DNA from: Liquidambar formosana
Lineage: Eukaryota > Streptophyta > Magnoliopsida > Saxifragales > Altingiaceae
DNA: 64,000 nucleotides
Assembly: GCA_039720395.1 (NCBI GenBank)
Contig: CM077828.1
Coordinates: forward strand, 25,462,717 to 25,526,716
Direction: 5' to 3'
The first letter of the stretch is position 1, and each line of letters starts with the position of its first letter. The position numbers and the translations under genes are program-made. Under the pieces are notes generated by a model. It saw only the letters and a list, made by a program, of their open reading frames with translations, did no database searches and had not been told where the DNA came from. Positions 12,224 to 26,700 of this stretch are shown piece by piece.

Positions 12224-12996
12224 ATGTTTGTGGAATTCGGCACATTATTTGCTGCACTGGAGGGCTTCAAGTTTTAACATGGCTTGGCATTCTATTGGTG
12301 TCCATAATGATGCATTGCTGTTTATGGATGCAGTTTTGATAGTGAAACTCGCAATATTCATTTCAAAAGAAGTTAAAAAGTTTTGATACAATCTAGAGCT
12401 ATGACATAAAGTCAAAGAGTTTTGTTATATGATTGAGTTTTTGTAGGAGAAACTGGTCCTCTCAGGAAGATACAATGTATTAAAAGAGGTTTTGTTTCAA
12501 AATGAGGAAATTAGATGATTGAAGAGCCTAAAGTGTAGGTTTTGGTACTTTGCCCTCCAAATACCGTATCAGAATATGGGGTTCCTGTCCAAGGATTTTT
12601 CTCCTATTCCTTCTTGGATTTTTCAATAAGGTGGTTTGGTTGAAGGAAAGAGCAGGCCATGAATGCACCGAAGAAGCTTATCATGCTGTACTTCTCGATG
12701 GTAATTGTTTCCAGGAGCATACAGCAGTTGTATACGGGGAATACTAGTTTTTTAGATTCAAAATCTCTGGTAGATTGTCTTTTCTGATTTGAAAATGTAA
12801 TGTATAGATCACTTCATGGTCCCTTGGATCCTCCTACTGCAGTTTAGATTAAACTAATTGTAAGTCATGATGTTGCAGATCGGGGAAATGAAAATGAGAA
12901 ACTCTTGTTACTCTTTGTTCAGCCTCTTAGCTTACAAATATGAAAAGAAACTGGTTTCCAGCCTCTGAATAATTAGTGTATGATTTACTTGATGAG

Positions 12997-13027
<31 letters not shown>

Positions 13028-13335
13028 CAAAAGAAAAAAAAAAGAAAAAAAAAAAAAAAAGAAACAGAAATAAAAGAGCCAAAAATAAGTAAATGACGAA
13101 GAAAAACTTTAAACCAGAAGGTCAAGAAATAAACTTAATTGCTTTTGCTCAAACAAATTGTTGTATTAATTGTTCGTTTAAATAAAAATGAAGCAACATG
13201 ACCTTTTGCTTCACTGATCTGCGAAATTATAAATATTTCTATTCCAACATGGTTAGATCTAATTCAACGGTTTTGATCAATATGTGATACCAACATTTAC
13301 AGACAAAATGATATAGCCCATTAATTTTATTGAAA

Positions 13336-13410
<75 letters not shown>

Positions 13411-13651
13411 CTAGGTAGAATAATACGCGTCAGTGTGAACTAGGTTTGACCACAGGTGGCCCAAAAAGTTAGGACTCTCCTAGAGTTCCAACATTTGTCC
13501 CTAACGGTCATGGGCTTCCAAGAACCATTCCCGGTATAATCGGTTAATTTTTTTCCTTCAACCCTTTACTTTTTACTCAGTCTCTCCCCACCTCCAGCAA
13601 ATCCGCACATATCAGACCTTTTCAGATCATTGCTTCCTGTTCAGTTTCAAC

Positions 13652-13708
<57 letters not shown>

Positions 13709-13825
13709 CCCACTACCACTTCCTTCTTTAGCAACAACAAAAAAAACACTGCATTTTCTGTTGTGGATATTTTATCAAATTGCTTTCCACATTTGGGTAG
13801 TGGCAAATAAAAAAAAAAAAACCAA
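12224..13825. other. Intergenic region: USP-like 3' flank and LBD 5' flank
   Basis: It holds the 3' flank of the USP-like gene and the upstream region of the LBD gene. Microsatellites: (CT)n at about 13001-13027 followed by A-rich DNA, (CT)n then (TA)n at 13338-13404, and (CT)n at 13654-13705. The last lies 120-170 bases before the LBD start codon, so it is probably a pyrimidine-rich core promoter or 5' leader, as is common in plants. No other gene seen. Confidence 0.6.
13654..13705. repeat. (CT)n microsatellite upstream of the LBD start
   Basis: About 26 CT repeats, 120-170 bases before the ATG at 13826. CT/GA tracts in plant 5' leaders can bind GAGA-binding (BPC) proteins; a regulatory role here is inference. 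Confidence 0.9.
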
Positions 13826-14964
13826 ATGACCCTTAAGGGTGGTACCAGCCAAGCTTGTGCTGCATGCAAATACCAGAGGAGGAAATGCTCCTCCGAGTGC
13901 TTACTCGCACCTTACTTCCCTCCTGATCAGCCAGAGATGTTCCAAAATGCTCATAGACTATTTGGTGTAAGCAACATCTTGAAAATACTCAAGCAGCTGG
14001 ACCCAAGTCAGAAGCCAGTGGCCATGCAGTCCATCATTTGCCAAGCCAATATCCGCAGCAGATTCCCTGTTCATGGTTGTTGGGGTGTAATCTGTCAACT
14101 CTATTACCAAATGAGGCAGACAGAGGAGGAGCTTCACGCCGTTCGCACACAGCTCGCACTTTACAAGCAGCAGGAGATTTCATCTATGTCGACTGATTCT
14201 CCTTCGCAATTACAATTGGGCATGGCGCTGCCTAACATTGCTGCTCTTTCCCTTTTCCACAATGACTTCTCCCCTGCCTTATAACAATGCTGTGGCCTCT
14301 GCTTTGCCTTTTGCAACACAACACTCCTACTCTAATGGCAGCAATGATGCTGCTTACAACTCTGCTTACATTGATTCCAAGGATAATAATGGGAATCCTT
14401 TGTGGGTTCAACATCCATATAGTAATAGCAATAACAACAACATTAACAATCCAACGGCAATTCAGTCTCAATTCGTTGCCTCGCAGCCTATGGCTTTCCA
14501 ACAAGGGGCAGCTCAAGATTATGATGAAATTCATCCGTTTTTCGATACCATTGATGACAGACAGTCATACATTGATTCCAAGGAGGCATACGAATCAAGG
14601 TACATTTGTTATTCTGGATATCAATATTTATTAAATAGTATTTTTAAACTATCTGGAGGAATATTGATACTATGGATCATAAGATATCACAACTCAGAGA
14701 TGGCTGAGAGCTAATACACAATTCCAAATCATCAAGTACAATGTCTAGTGAATTAACCTTTTTCCTTGTGAACAAATTGTCTGCAGGACAATAGTGTACT
14801 ATAGTTTTTATTTTTCATTTTCTATTAATTTTCAAGATTGATTATGTCAAATTACGTGCAGCTCGGAATCATCATTGAAAGATACTACACAGTCCCTTGA
14901 GCATGTTGCTGAGAATGAATTGAAGAGTGCTGCTGCATGCTTCAGCCTTACGAGTGTCAACTGA
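13826..14964 (+). CDS. LBD27-like: LOB-domain (LBD) transcription factor, LBD27/SIDECAR POLLEN type
   Basis: A plant-specific DNA-binding protein. Exon 1 (13826-14599) encodes the LOB domain near its N-terminus: the zinc-finger-like C block CAACKYQRRKCSSEC (CX2CX6CX3C), a GAS block (FGVSNILKIL), then a coiled-coil-like TEEELHAVRTQLALY. Exon 2 is 14862-14964 (ESSLKD to CFSLTSVN, TGA), joined through donor 14600. The C-terminal part is rich in Asn and Ser, with an acidic DYDEIHPFFDTIDD motif shared by LBD27-like proteins. The frame breaks near 14271-14274: with CCCC the protein stops at 14282-14284, and dropping one C restores the conserved tail in the other frame. In Arabidopsis LBD27 controls microspore polarity and division. 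Its position beside a USP-related gene matches Arabidopsis chromosome 3. Real gene versus fresh pseudogene depends on that one base. Confidence 0.87.
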
Positions 14965-15123
14965 TCAATGACACCGAGAATAGTAGTGTGATTTCCTCTC
15001 TCATCTTTTTTTTCTTTCTTTCTTTCTTTCTTTTTTTTTTTTTTTTAATTCCCTTCTTCTTTTTTTAATTAATTTTTGGATTGATTCCTACAGAGTACAT
15101 TCACAATTTTGAGCTCCTATCCT

Positions 15124-15145
15124 CCCCCCCCCCCCCCCCCCCCCC
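15124..15145. repeat. Poly(C) run (C22)
   Basis: About 22 consecutive C downstream of the LBD gene, preceded by T-rich and TTTC repeats (15005-15066). Confidence 0.95.
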
Positions 15146-15619
15146 ACCCCTCCTCCTTTTCTCTGGGTAAATTTCAAACATTTCATAATTGACTTTACAA
15201 CTGATTATTCAAATATCCAAATTCAACATCTTATGGTTAAAGAATAAATGAAATCATTATTATTATTTTTGGACGTCTGAACGTGAATTATTCCTGCTAT
15301 GCGTTATAGCATTAAGAAATAAAACTTGATAATCATTGCTGTCTATAACCTCAAATCTAAAACTTTTAGCATCTGCATCTAGCCTCACATGCAAGTCTCA
15401 GTACAGAGAGGGGGTGATGAATTCCATTAATACCAATTATGATGAAGGAAGCATCTTAGGCAAAATAGAAAATAAAAATTATGATATAGCTGAAGCTGAT
15501 CTATGCTGCATTAGCCATGCCTGACCACGAAGAGTGAGGCCTGAAGACTAGCTGAACTTGTTCACAGATCAAAGTGGTCTAATTTTAATTACGTTCCCAT
15601 CGATTGTCGAATCATGATA

Positions 15620-15950
15620 ATTGGTCTTCTGCCAACTAGTAGTTTGGTGTTTGGCTTGGTGTTCCTTTATCTTCATTTGGAAGCTTCTACTGAATTTTTG
15701 TATAAGGATGGTTGGCCCAGGAGGCAGGACGCTTTGGAATCTCATTTTGTTTGCCAAAGTCTGGGGAATTTGGAATGAGAAAGCTATAGTTTTTGAAGGA
15801 AAAGCCTCTAATGCCATGGTAAAAAAGAAGGGAACAAGGCCTGGTCCATTTGAGTTGGTTTCTTTGCCAAACCTTTTCAGGGAAGTTAGTAAAAGATCGT
15901 TGTATAATGTTTTGGGTTGGGGTTAGGGTTGGGATTGGAAGGTGGGGAAG
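15620..15950 (+). mobile_element. LINE ORF2 C-terminal fragment
   Basis: The open frame from 15621 to 15926 contains LWNLILFAKVWGIWNEKAIVFEG, close to the W-IW-ERN-RIFEG pattern at the C-terminal end of plant L1 ORF2. It is truncated at both sides and has no clear poly(A). The call rests on this motif only. Confidence 0.6.
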
Positions 15951-17728
15951 TTGGCTAATTTTTCTTAGCCATGGTGCTTTGGTTTTCTGTGCTTTGGTTT
16001 TCTTCACATTTCTTAAGCTCTTGGCCTATTTGTTTCTTGTGAGGGTTCATGCGATGTCTCACATGAGATGGAAAGAATACTACTCCCCAGAAGATACTCA
16101 GTCCTCACAGGTTTAAAACCGTGCACTGACCAGCTGAACCTGACAAAGGTTGATTGTTTTACCACTACACAAGTTCAACCATGTTTCTCAAAAAATATGT
16201 TTAAGAACATATCCCTCCATTGTTATATGAAGTTCCACAAGATTTCGATACGTATATCAAACCAACAATCTCTCAAATTCCATAATTGACTATGGGTTTT
16301 TAAAAAAAATGTAAGAGTTTAATCTTGAGGGAAAATGTCAAATGTATGTTCTACTAGCAAAAAACAATAAATTAAATGGATGATAGTAACAACTCCACCT
16401 AAACAATTACAAATACATCATCACAGTTCTTTTTTCATTTGTTCATTCAGAAACTCAGTTCACAACTAAAACAATTTGTCATGGAGATTTCCTTTGAGAT
16501 TCAATATCGTTGGACTGTCATATATGGTTTAGGGGAGAAGATTGCTGATGGAGAAACTATTAAACCTAGGTAGTAGGTATGTGAGTATACCTTCACTTTA
16601 TAGAGAAAAAAATCTCACAATATATAAGAATTTGAGGTTCATGCTTTAGCTTGCCCCTAGCCTATTCCTAAGGTTGACTTCTTGACTTGGCCAAGTATAC
16701 TTAACTTCAGAAGATTGGAAAAAAGAAGTTTGAAGTTGGCATTATCTACATAAACATAATACTAACCACTTTAACAGTTTAGTTTAGAATTTATTAAACT
16801 TTGCAGGCTATATACTAAATGAATTTGGCAGTTTGTATTCTTAACCATGGAAAAAACCATGTATATATCAGATAGGCTAGCCATTCCACATAAAAGATGT
16901 ACTTTGTGAAGTTAGTCTGAAGGTGGTTGAAAAACAAGCTTCGCAAGCACTCAAACATTGGAGAATAGATTGTTACATACTCCGTATTTTGGAAAAGCTA
17001 ATTTTCCTCGAGCTTTAGTGAATACATACCCTCATTGAATTCCAGACCTAATATAGGATGCAACTATCTATCTCTTTCCTCATCACCATTTCTCTCACAA
17101 AATGACAGCCAACCTCAATAAGTTTAGTCCTCTCAAAAAATCTTGAATCATTGCAATATACATCGCAGCCTCATTCTTACAGAACATCTTCCTAGGCACA
17201 TCAGCGGAAAATCCCATTTCTTGCAAAAGAAAATTTACCAACATTTCATTAAAATGGAAAAAAAAAATTAAATTAAATTAAATTTCCATTGTAATTTGAA
17301 CCTTTTTACATAATATATTAATCTCAAAAAGGGCCATGTTTTTATATTTTTTGGCCATGGATAAGGCATGCATATTATCAGTTGGCAAAATCATGGAAAG
17401 ATCAAATGGCAAGCATCATCTAGAAAAAAGAACGGTTAGTTCTTAATACTGGCCTTTTTTTGGTTACTAATTTATTCAGGATGACAATAGGAAACATAAG
17501 CTATGTATTCCAAATCGTGTGGTGAGATGTGGCCTGCTGGGGGGGGGGGGGGGGGGGGGGTGTTATTCAAACCATAATGGATGGCAACTGAGTTATTCAA
17601 AAGAATTGGGATAAACTTGGTTTTGCCATATCCCAAGTTCACAAAACAACATTAGTTCCACAAACTTATCATTTTATAGAAAGTAGTTCGAGAGAAGCAG
17701 TTATTTACACACTCACTTTGGAGCAGAA
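15951..17728. other. Intergenic between the LBD and BRUTUS-like genes
   Basis: AT-rich DNA with no supported gene. It contains a G22 homopolymer at 17539-17560 and forms the 3' flank of the BRUTUS-like gene. A weak tRNA-like pattern at 16070-16200 (minus) was not strong enough to call. Confidence 0.6.
17539..17560. repeat. Poly(G) run (G22)
   Basis: About 22 consecutive G, roughly 170 bases beyond the stop codon of the minus-strand BRUTUS-like gene. Confidence 0.95.
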
Positions 17729-20700
17729 TCATAGAAGCCTGGTGTTGTATGAACCACAATAAGAGCACTTGTGATACAGCCAATGAAATGGGGCATTTCC
17801 TCTCTTCTCACAATCATTGCATAGTATAACCTGCAAATACTTCCGCCATGGCGCCATCAACCAAAATATATCTCTACTAACAGCTTATAGGATTATAGAT
17901 ATTCAGTATAAAAAGGCCATGACCCTAGTGTTGGTCCCGCTAAGTGAGGTCTTGGGATGGGTGAGCTGGATATGGTCTTAACCTTTGTTTTTTTAGTACA
18001 AAGTGACCGCTCTCAAGACTCAAACCTATGCCTTCGTGCTTGGTAGCCCAAGGCTTTTACAATTACACTAGACAATGGCCCCAATATATGGATATTAAGT
18101 ATGATAAGTATAAACAATGAGCATTATCAACCTGATTCTGGCCAGAATACTCTTCCGGAATTTTCTCTTCAGCCAACATCGCATCCAACATACCAAAATA
18201 CACCTGTATGACATTATTTTCACCATTTAAGAACCTCAATGCCTTTAACAATATAAACTAGAGCAACTTGCTTACGGTAACCGAACTAATCTAGTATGCA
18301 ATACAATTTCTTCTCCTAAGCACTGCAACGAATCTTTTCCTTTCAGGATTTTACAATTGTTAGAGTATTAGAGTTATCTTTAGTTCTTTCTTATTGTAAG
18401 GGTATTATGGTCTTTTTGTATTACCTCATAGTGATAATATATAAGGGTAAGGGCTACCGTAAGATACATCAACCTCTTCTCTCATTCTCTCAATTTCTTT
18501 CTCTTCTTCTTCTTAAATTTCCATCAAACCTAAACCTAAACTCTTATAGTTAGCAATCTAACAACAATGTACTGCTGAGTTTCCAAATTCTTTCTGCTCA
18601 CATATGTACATATCAGAATTTATATTGCTGGAAAAAGAGTTAGATATTTAATACTTGATATCATCTAAAGGAAAAGAGAAACAACACATTTTGGTACAAA
18701 AAATAAGAACAATGACAGTTTTTACTCGGATCAAACACCTTCCTAATTGGCAAAGCCCCTACTTAGTGACATTTAGTTCTACTTCAAGGTTCCTGCACAA
18801 CAGGACACGTATGTAGCAATTTCACAGCTGGAGGTGGGTGGTTACAAAATTCTCTTCTACAAGATTAGGTGGCAGATCTTTCAGATGACCCACATAGGAG
18901 CTCTTTAAAGGATTATTTTGGTGACAAGATGGCTTTTGGGAACAAAAGCAGATACTCTAATTGTCTTCCACATCTTATAAATTTATGTGAAAGATCCATG
19001 TGGAGAGAATTTTGGATGTGTTATGATTGGAACACCATTCTCTTCACTTAGTGTTGATTGTATTTTTTGATCAAGCTCCTCTTCATCTCCTTGTAGTATC
19101 CACCTATCAGGTTTTGGGATTCCTTGTCCCTGCCCATGTTCTGTTTAACATTATTTCTCACCAATCACAGGGAAATTAAACCTGGTAGCGCCTCTAATTA
19201 TCAATGAGGTTCCTCCAAATGGAAAAACATATAGTTTGTTGATGTTGGTGGTCTGTGCTGATTACAAAAATCCAAGATTCGGTCTAACTTCAGCAGGAAG
19301 CAACGTACTTTTTAAGAAGCAACAACTTCATAAAAAAACTAAGCAAAACCTGATTACTTTTAAGTGGCACTGTTAGAATAGAATCCCTAAAACATGTTAG
19401 AATAGACCATCCCAATATTGAAAATTGAACAATGTAATATACTAATATAGCAACAAACCAATTGAGCAGAAATGCAGATTTTGAACATATAAAAAAAGTA
19501 TCAATCAAGGCAGGGAAACCATGAGAAACTGTTAAAGTTTCCCTCTCAAAAGCATGTACTGATGCAATAATAGATTTTTTTTTTAAAAAATTTTGCGGCA
19601 ATAATATATAGTGGGGACAGCACATCCTTGATATTGGCTTATAACATGAACATTAACAGAAATGCTAAAGAGAGAAATGTCAAGAAAAGACTGACCTGCA
19701 TGTCACCAAGTGACTTGCTACAGATTGGGCAGGTATAGTCAGTACAAGTGTAGTCCTAAAAGCCGCATCAGAGAAGACCAGTAAAGTAGACGGAATCTGT
19801 ATATAATCTCTAGGAAGAAAAGGAAAGAATTATACGAGTTAAGTACCTGAAAACATGCCGAGTGCATCAAATGCCCACACGGAAGGGCCTTTACTGGAGC
19901 ACTTGATGTAAAAATATATTCATGGCAAATTGGGCAGTTATCTTCAAAACACTTCTCTCTGCATATATGCACTGAAAGAGATCTTGACATGCAGGCATTG
20001 CAATTCATACAATGAAAATAGTCAATGCCCAATCCCTTCCCAACTCGGCAGATGTTACAATAGGGGCAGTGGTAGATTTCCCTGTTCAAGAACCTCCATG
20101 TTATAAACTCCACAGATTGCAGTAATATAAAAGGAAAACAAAATTGATGGGAGCAGAGAGATCTTAAAGTGTGGTTGTGTAGATAAAGGATACTTTGTAC
20201 TTTGTACATGTGACAATGGAAGATCACCATTTTAATGAGCTAAGCCATTGTCATTTCAAAAAGAAGAGCTAAATTAAGAATGTCAATCTGGCTATGTTAC
20301 CTGTCGTCATCAAATAATTTGCAGATCCTGCAATAGTATCTTGCCATGGATAAACTATTACAAGAAACAGTCGAGCATGTGGGACCAATCGGTTGAATCA
20401 TCAAGCATTTCATGCACATCATCTTGGTTGTATCCTTCCTGGATATGTATTGGAAGTAGCAGAAAAAATGTGAAGAAGAGAAAACAAAAACCTCAAAATA
20501 CAAAATGCTGAAAACGGAAGCATAGCTCATACTTGATGTACCTATCCATTGAATGTTCAGCCCCATCATCATGGCAATGTCTGCACGTGTAAAGCTGGTT
20601 GCAGCAGGCAGCCAGAAGTTTACAGTTCCTCTTGTAGTGTTTGCAACCGAAAGTTAGTTTGAGAGGGTCCCGATAAGATGGACACATACCTGGGACTTCA

Positions 20701-23700
20701 TCCGCATTATTTGGGACAGTTGCTTCTGAATGAGATTTCTGTTGTGTAACAATCCAACGGCTGAAGCATCATGGAATTTTTTGTCAAATTCAATAACAGA
20801 AAGTAGTATACATATAAACATTGCACAAAAGAGGAAAAGAAAACTAAGGTGTTTGCGTATAAAGATGTCTGCCGACAACTCAGTGGCAATTGGCACCCAT
20901 AACGGTCAACTTGGATGCATCAGTAAGTCACTTGGGTAATAGATCCCTAAAATATGTAGCAATAACTCAACTTTTTTTTCCCTAATCCAACCCATTAAGA
21001 TACCTATTGAACAGTTGACTTGATTCATTAATTCTATCCATTAAATGTCACCTTCTTTGGTCAGGGGAAGCAAGATTTTGAAAAGGGTAAAGAGTCAATT
21101 GGTTAAATTGCTAGGATCATCCAATCTATTCATAAAGTATCTTTCTGGGAGGATTTTCTAGGTAACAAAGCACTTGTGCACACATAAAGAAATGGATTGC
21201 CAGTTATGCTGTCATTAGACCATTAGACCATCTTGACAATATTTTTGACAAGTACCTAAAATTTTCCTCTAAAATTATGAAAAAGTGATGAATATAAAAG
21301 AAAATAAATGCTTATCATTAACCTCATTAGCAGATTCTGGATTATATATGATTTCTTTTGGACATCTAAAGAAGAGTCACGGGATACCCTTCTTATTGCA
21401 GCCTCCATATCTTCCTGACTCATTGTCAAAAGTTGCTCCTGATGCCCGAACTTCTGACTTATATGTAAATGCTGGTCTGGTTTATCAACCTGATCTAATA
21501 CATCTGCAACTTCATTGCTCCTCTTCTTCTCACCCTGACCACACAATTTCATACATTCTGAATATTGGTGGTTATGTTGGTCTCCTTTAGGAACCCTTGC
21601 TTTACCGTCCACATCATGATTTCTAGACAGCTCAATGCTAGCACAAGCAGATTCTTCTTTCAGAAATTTGACGCCTGTATCGCAAAGGGTTCCACCCTGA
21701 TTTCCAAAACCTTCTTTAGACAGATAGTTTGAGACTACCTCCAATGGATCTTTGTTTGACGAAGCAGGGCTGTTTGTCTCTACAACCTTAGCTATGTCAA
21801 ATCTTTTCATACCTTCCCACCATTCTTGTAACCATTCATCAAACATTGTATTTTTTGTAGCCTTCCGCCATAAAGAGATCATGGCTTGATGTTCTTCTGG
21901 TGTTAAAGATGCCATAAGCCAAGGTATCATTTCTTGTAGGGTTTCTGCTCTTGTTCTTCCAAGCATGCATCCTATTATCTTTTCTTGCTCCTCAATAGAG
22001 AAGCATTCTCTGAATAAGGGCCAAAGTTCAATTTCTTCACGATGAACATGATCACACAGTACCTTATGCATTGATTTGCACTTATCATGGAGCTTCATAC
22101 ACAGCTGATGGTATTTTAGCATTCTCCGATCCAGTCTATCGACACTAGAATCTGAAACATGCAATTCAGACATCTCATCTAGTATGAAGGATATTTCATT
22201 AAAGAGGTCAGCTTCCAATTTGTGGTCAATGGTGTAGGAGTGGCTAATGTTTTGGACTTTCTTTCCCTTGGCCTCCAAAGCAGGAAAGGCAATCTCATCC
22301 TCTGTATCACTATGACTTTGATATAGAAATTGTACAAGATGGAAGCGCTGGCGGAAACCCATGAGAAACCCAACATTGTCAGCCAATTGAGTTGAACCGG
22401 AGACAAGGTATTCTAAATCTTTCTTCAGAGCCTTGTGGAAGAAAAATATGTGGTCCACCGGTCTTGGTTCAAAATTATCAATGGAACCGGAACCACTCTC
22501 CTCACCAGGAAATTTAGGAAAGGGACACAATATCTTTAAGGTTTCAGGGAAAAATATATGCAGATTGATTCCACTAGAGTACAATGTGCCATACTTCACA
22601 GCGGTGTGAGAACCATAAGATGAAGAATCAGAGACACAGTCCGTGGCCTTATCAGCAGGGTTTGGCTCCATCAGCCCAGGGTTATATCTTTTGCAATGTT
22701 GTGCATCTGAATGTAAGAAAGAAGATCCAGTATCTCCCTTAAATTTCTCAGATAGAAAAAAGCATTTGGTCTTGAAAATTTCCTGCAAGTCTTTTCTAAA
22801 ATTTTCAACCGATGTTTTGCCTGAATAACCAATGCGGACCCATTCAAGTAAAAGGGATGCAAAAGACTTATTGATTAAAGGACCTTCCTGCTTTATGCTA
22901 TGAAGAATGGACTTCGATTCATCCTCAGACAAATGAGCTGAGAACCATATAATCACGCACTTCAACAACCCCAGAGGCATCATATGAAGGCTCATGTACA
23001 GTAGTTTCTGTTGCATTTCATGGCTACAGTTCTTGCTGATGAGAGGGAAAACCTAATAAAAACCGGAAAAGTGTAAATGAAAATGAGTAAGGAAAACTTT
23101 GTAAAGTAGTATTCCGTGATATCCTAGGGATATTGAGAATGCAGTTTTTTAAAAGTTGTCATTCAAAATGGAGTTAGCATTTGATGATAAAAGGATTTTC
23201 ATCCAATGTAACATTATACTGCAAGTGTAACCTAAACAGGTAATTTTCCTCTTTAAGTTTCTTCCCCTTATCTTGTTTTGATCAAAATGAAATATACATT
23301 GTACCTCTGTCTCTTGGAAAGCCAAGTGTTTGATAATCCCCTTCAAAAAAGACTCCAGTTCCCAGCAAAGCTTCTCCACAAACTTGCACAATGGTATCCC
23401 ATTTTGAGCATCATAGTTTAGAGATCGCTGAAGACCTTCAATTTGACTTTCATCAGGGAATTGTCCATATGGGAGAGATTGGCAGCCATTGGAAACTTTA
23501 TTCAACACTGGGTAAAAGATTTTATCCAATGCATTGCTGTAAATCACAAAGCCTCCCTTGAGAAAAAAAACAAATGGAACAAAAAAGAGATATAAAAAGG
23601 GGAAAAACCTCTAAGATCTACCACTTGACACCTTGATGAAGCAGTAGGGTGTCAACTAGGATAAGTGCTTCAGCAAGCACGGTGATTACCTATAGAAGAT

Positions 23701-26700
23701 AAGGATATCTACAAGGAATTTTAGCTGGACAATCACTGAAGCCAATGTTGAAAAATTGTTTGAGCTTCTCATTTGATATAGCTCCTCCAAAATTTCTTTC
23801 AAATCTTTCCTGATGGCACCATGCCAGATAGGAAGACCATCAACCAGACAGTGTCTACCACTTGTCTGGAGAAAATATGATTTCTTCCAATGCCCAGAAA
23901 AGCTCTCAATTGAATATAGTTTGGGTAAATCCTTCAAATTTGCCGGTCCATCAGGGAACTGAGCACCTTTCTCATCTTTAGTGTACACCCCAAAAGGAGG
24001 ACTGCTCTTGTTAACAAGCCAGGAAAGAAACACCTTCAAAGATAGATTTTGAGCCCATTACTATTAGGAAGTTGGTTCAGAATAGGGGGTGAGAATATAA
24101 CTGAACATCTACCTCTTGCAGTAGCTTTTCCTTTGGTACAACTTCTTTCATACAACGTAGAAAATCCTTTTCTTCATCTGAAGAAAGAAAGGACGCCATC
24201 CATGGCAAAATATCCTCCAGCAGCACTATAGGAATGCTGCACATGAACTGCCAAACAAGTGAAGCCTGTTCTTTGGAAGATAATTGCTGCACCAGCAAAG
24301 GAAAAACCTGTGCCCGGTTGTATGTCATATCACCAATGTCACAATATATAACGATATAACTATTACCAATTCAGTAATGAATTTATATGACACCGTACTT
24401 TTAAGTTTTAAATAAAATTAAATAGTTGGAACTATCTTTTTAAGGGTGTAGGCAATACTTTGCAGTGGATTTTTTAAAGGTGATCTAGGATATGAAGGTT
24501 TCAAATTATGGATAAAGTGGACCAAAAGACGCAACCCAAGAAGAACAAGCCATGATCTCGTTTTTGTATTTATATATATTTATCTACTGTTCTTCCAAAC
24601 CAATATTCTTCCTGGTTTGGACATCTGAATAGGGTTTTATTTAAGTCATACTGAATTTATTTAGAAGTCATGTTATCATTTAATTTAACTTTGGTCAAAA
24701 TCTGTTACAAAATTATGTCAATTTGTTTTAGTGCATCAGATTACAAGTATTGGAGGGCTTAGATTTATTTTAGATTTTAGCTTCTTGGCCCTCATATGAC
24801 TTCAGAAGTTTATTTTATTTGTACTTTTTATTTTTGAAAATGAATGAAGCTCTTCCATCTCTCTTTGACTGAATATATGGGTGTTTCTTAGCCAAAGTTA
24901 TTTCCTATGAATTGAGTTCATTTGGTTTTCCTTTTCTAGTTCCTTCTTCTACATGATAGCCGCATAAAATAGGCCTCTGATTACAAATAAAGTCAAAGGA
25001 AGTTGGATGGATAAATGTAATGTAAGTTAGCAAGCCCCAAAATGTAAAATTGTAAATGAAGATCATTAAAAATGGACACTGCAAATAAGCAAAAAATTAA
25101 TAACAACTTGATGTAGCATGCTCTTTTTTATACATTTAAGTGAGAAACTTAAATTGACTGCAACCAAGTGAGAAACAGAAGATTCTACGGAAAGAAGCCT
25201 AAATAATGCACGAAGGAGACTCCAACTCAACCACAATGTACAATACATGGTACCAAAGCAACTCCAACCAAGAAAACACAATATAACGGAAAGTAATTGC
25301 ATACCTGCTGTTCTTCTTTCATCATATGCTTGCAAATGGCAGTTTGGATGGTGCCAATACAGTATATGAGTTCTTGAAATGGCTTGGAAATATTTTCATC
25401 ATCCTCCATTAAAACATTGAAGCAATGAAAAATAGAGTAGAAGAGGTCATCTATGCCTTTATGTTCAAGCGAATATGTACATGCCACATTTTTAATGTGT
25501 GCGTCTAGTGCTAGAAGGATAACCTGCAAGAAAATTTTTAGGTCAAATCGTGGAACAATATTTGTGTGCAGGTACTGTAAATGATTATCATTTAATAAAG
25601 GATTATAATTTAAAAGTTAATAATTTAAGAAGGTATTCCAACCCTTTTGTTTGTAAAGACTTCATGTTAAAGGTTAATTTTTTTCCCCTATTATAACTTT
25701 CTATACAATCCCTGCTAATGCATTTTATATTTTATAATTGTCTCCTCACTCAGAGGACTAAGTTCAATGTTTACTACTAATGCTCAAATTCCATTTCATT
25801 TCCCTTTTCTTTTGCTATAACAAGATACATAGACTGGGGGCATAGAAAGAAGATATATGAATAGATCCATTCATGCATGTAACTACATATGCATATATAG
25901 TGAACAATTTGAAATTGGAACTTTCAATTTCCATATCATGAATAGATCCATTCATGCATTTTCCATATCATGTTCAAACTTTCAGTCACCATATGGAAAA
26001 TGAGTTGCTTCAATTTCAAGTTCCATAGCATTTGAAGGTTATTTTTCAAAATACCCAAGCTAGCTTTCTCCGAGCAAGCCCAATCCTAGCAAATCATGAA
26101 CAGAGGATTGCAACTACCACTTGCCTTCCTAACTCCCTTAACCGCATAATCAGCTAATACAAAAGTCAACTTATGCAGTTTTTTAGCTTATAGCCTCATA
26201 TACAAAATGGAAGCTCCAGCACTTCTAGATTGACATCAATTAGGCATCCTTTGTTTATTATATGAAGTACTTCTTTTGCTTTCGAAAGCAAAATTTGCAT
26301 TTGAAAGAAAAATTTGCATTTACTTACTAAACATAAGCAATAAAAACACTTTTTTCCAAAATCCTCTGATTATTGTAGTATGAAAGTACTTCTGGTATTG
26401 AAAGCCAAAATAAAATAAAAAAATAAAATAAAAGAGTTTTGGCTTTTACTAAAATAAGCCAGAAGAACACTCCCAAAAATGCTAATCAAACATTAACTCT
26501 TCCTCCAAATACTTCCGAAATCCTCTGTTTACTGTATGAAAATGCTTCTTCTGGTTTTGAAAGCAAAAAAAAATTGCTTCAGCTTCTACCAAAGTAAGCA
26601 TGAAAAAACACTCCCAAAATGCTAATCAATTTTGCCCCAATTGAAAATTTCCAAATCCAAAAAAAAAATCAAAGAATCGACATTTCCATCAAAATCCACC

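Noticed and set aside
16070..16200. Possible SINE on the minus strand (TGTGTAGTGGTAAAAC)
   Set aside because: The A-box-like piece is present but the B box is poor and there are no defined ends.
18869..19051. 60-codon frame (MADLSDDPHRSSL) on the strand opposite the BRUTUS-like gene
   Set aside because: Lies in an intron; vaguely retroelement-like but no diagnostic motif.
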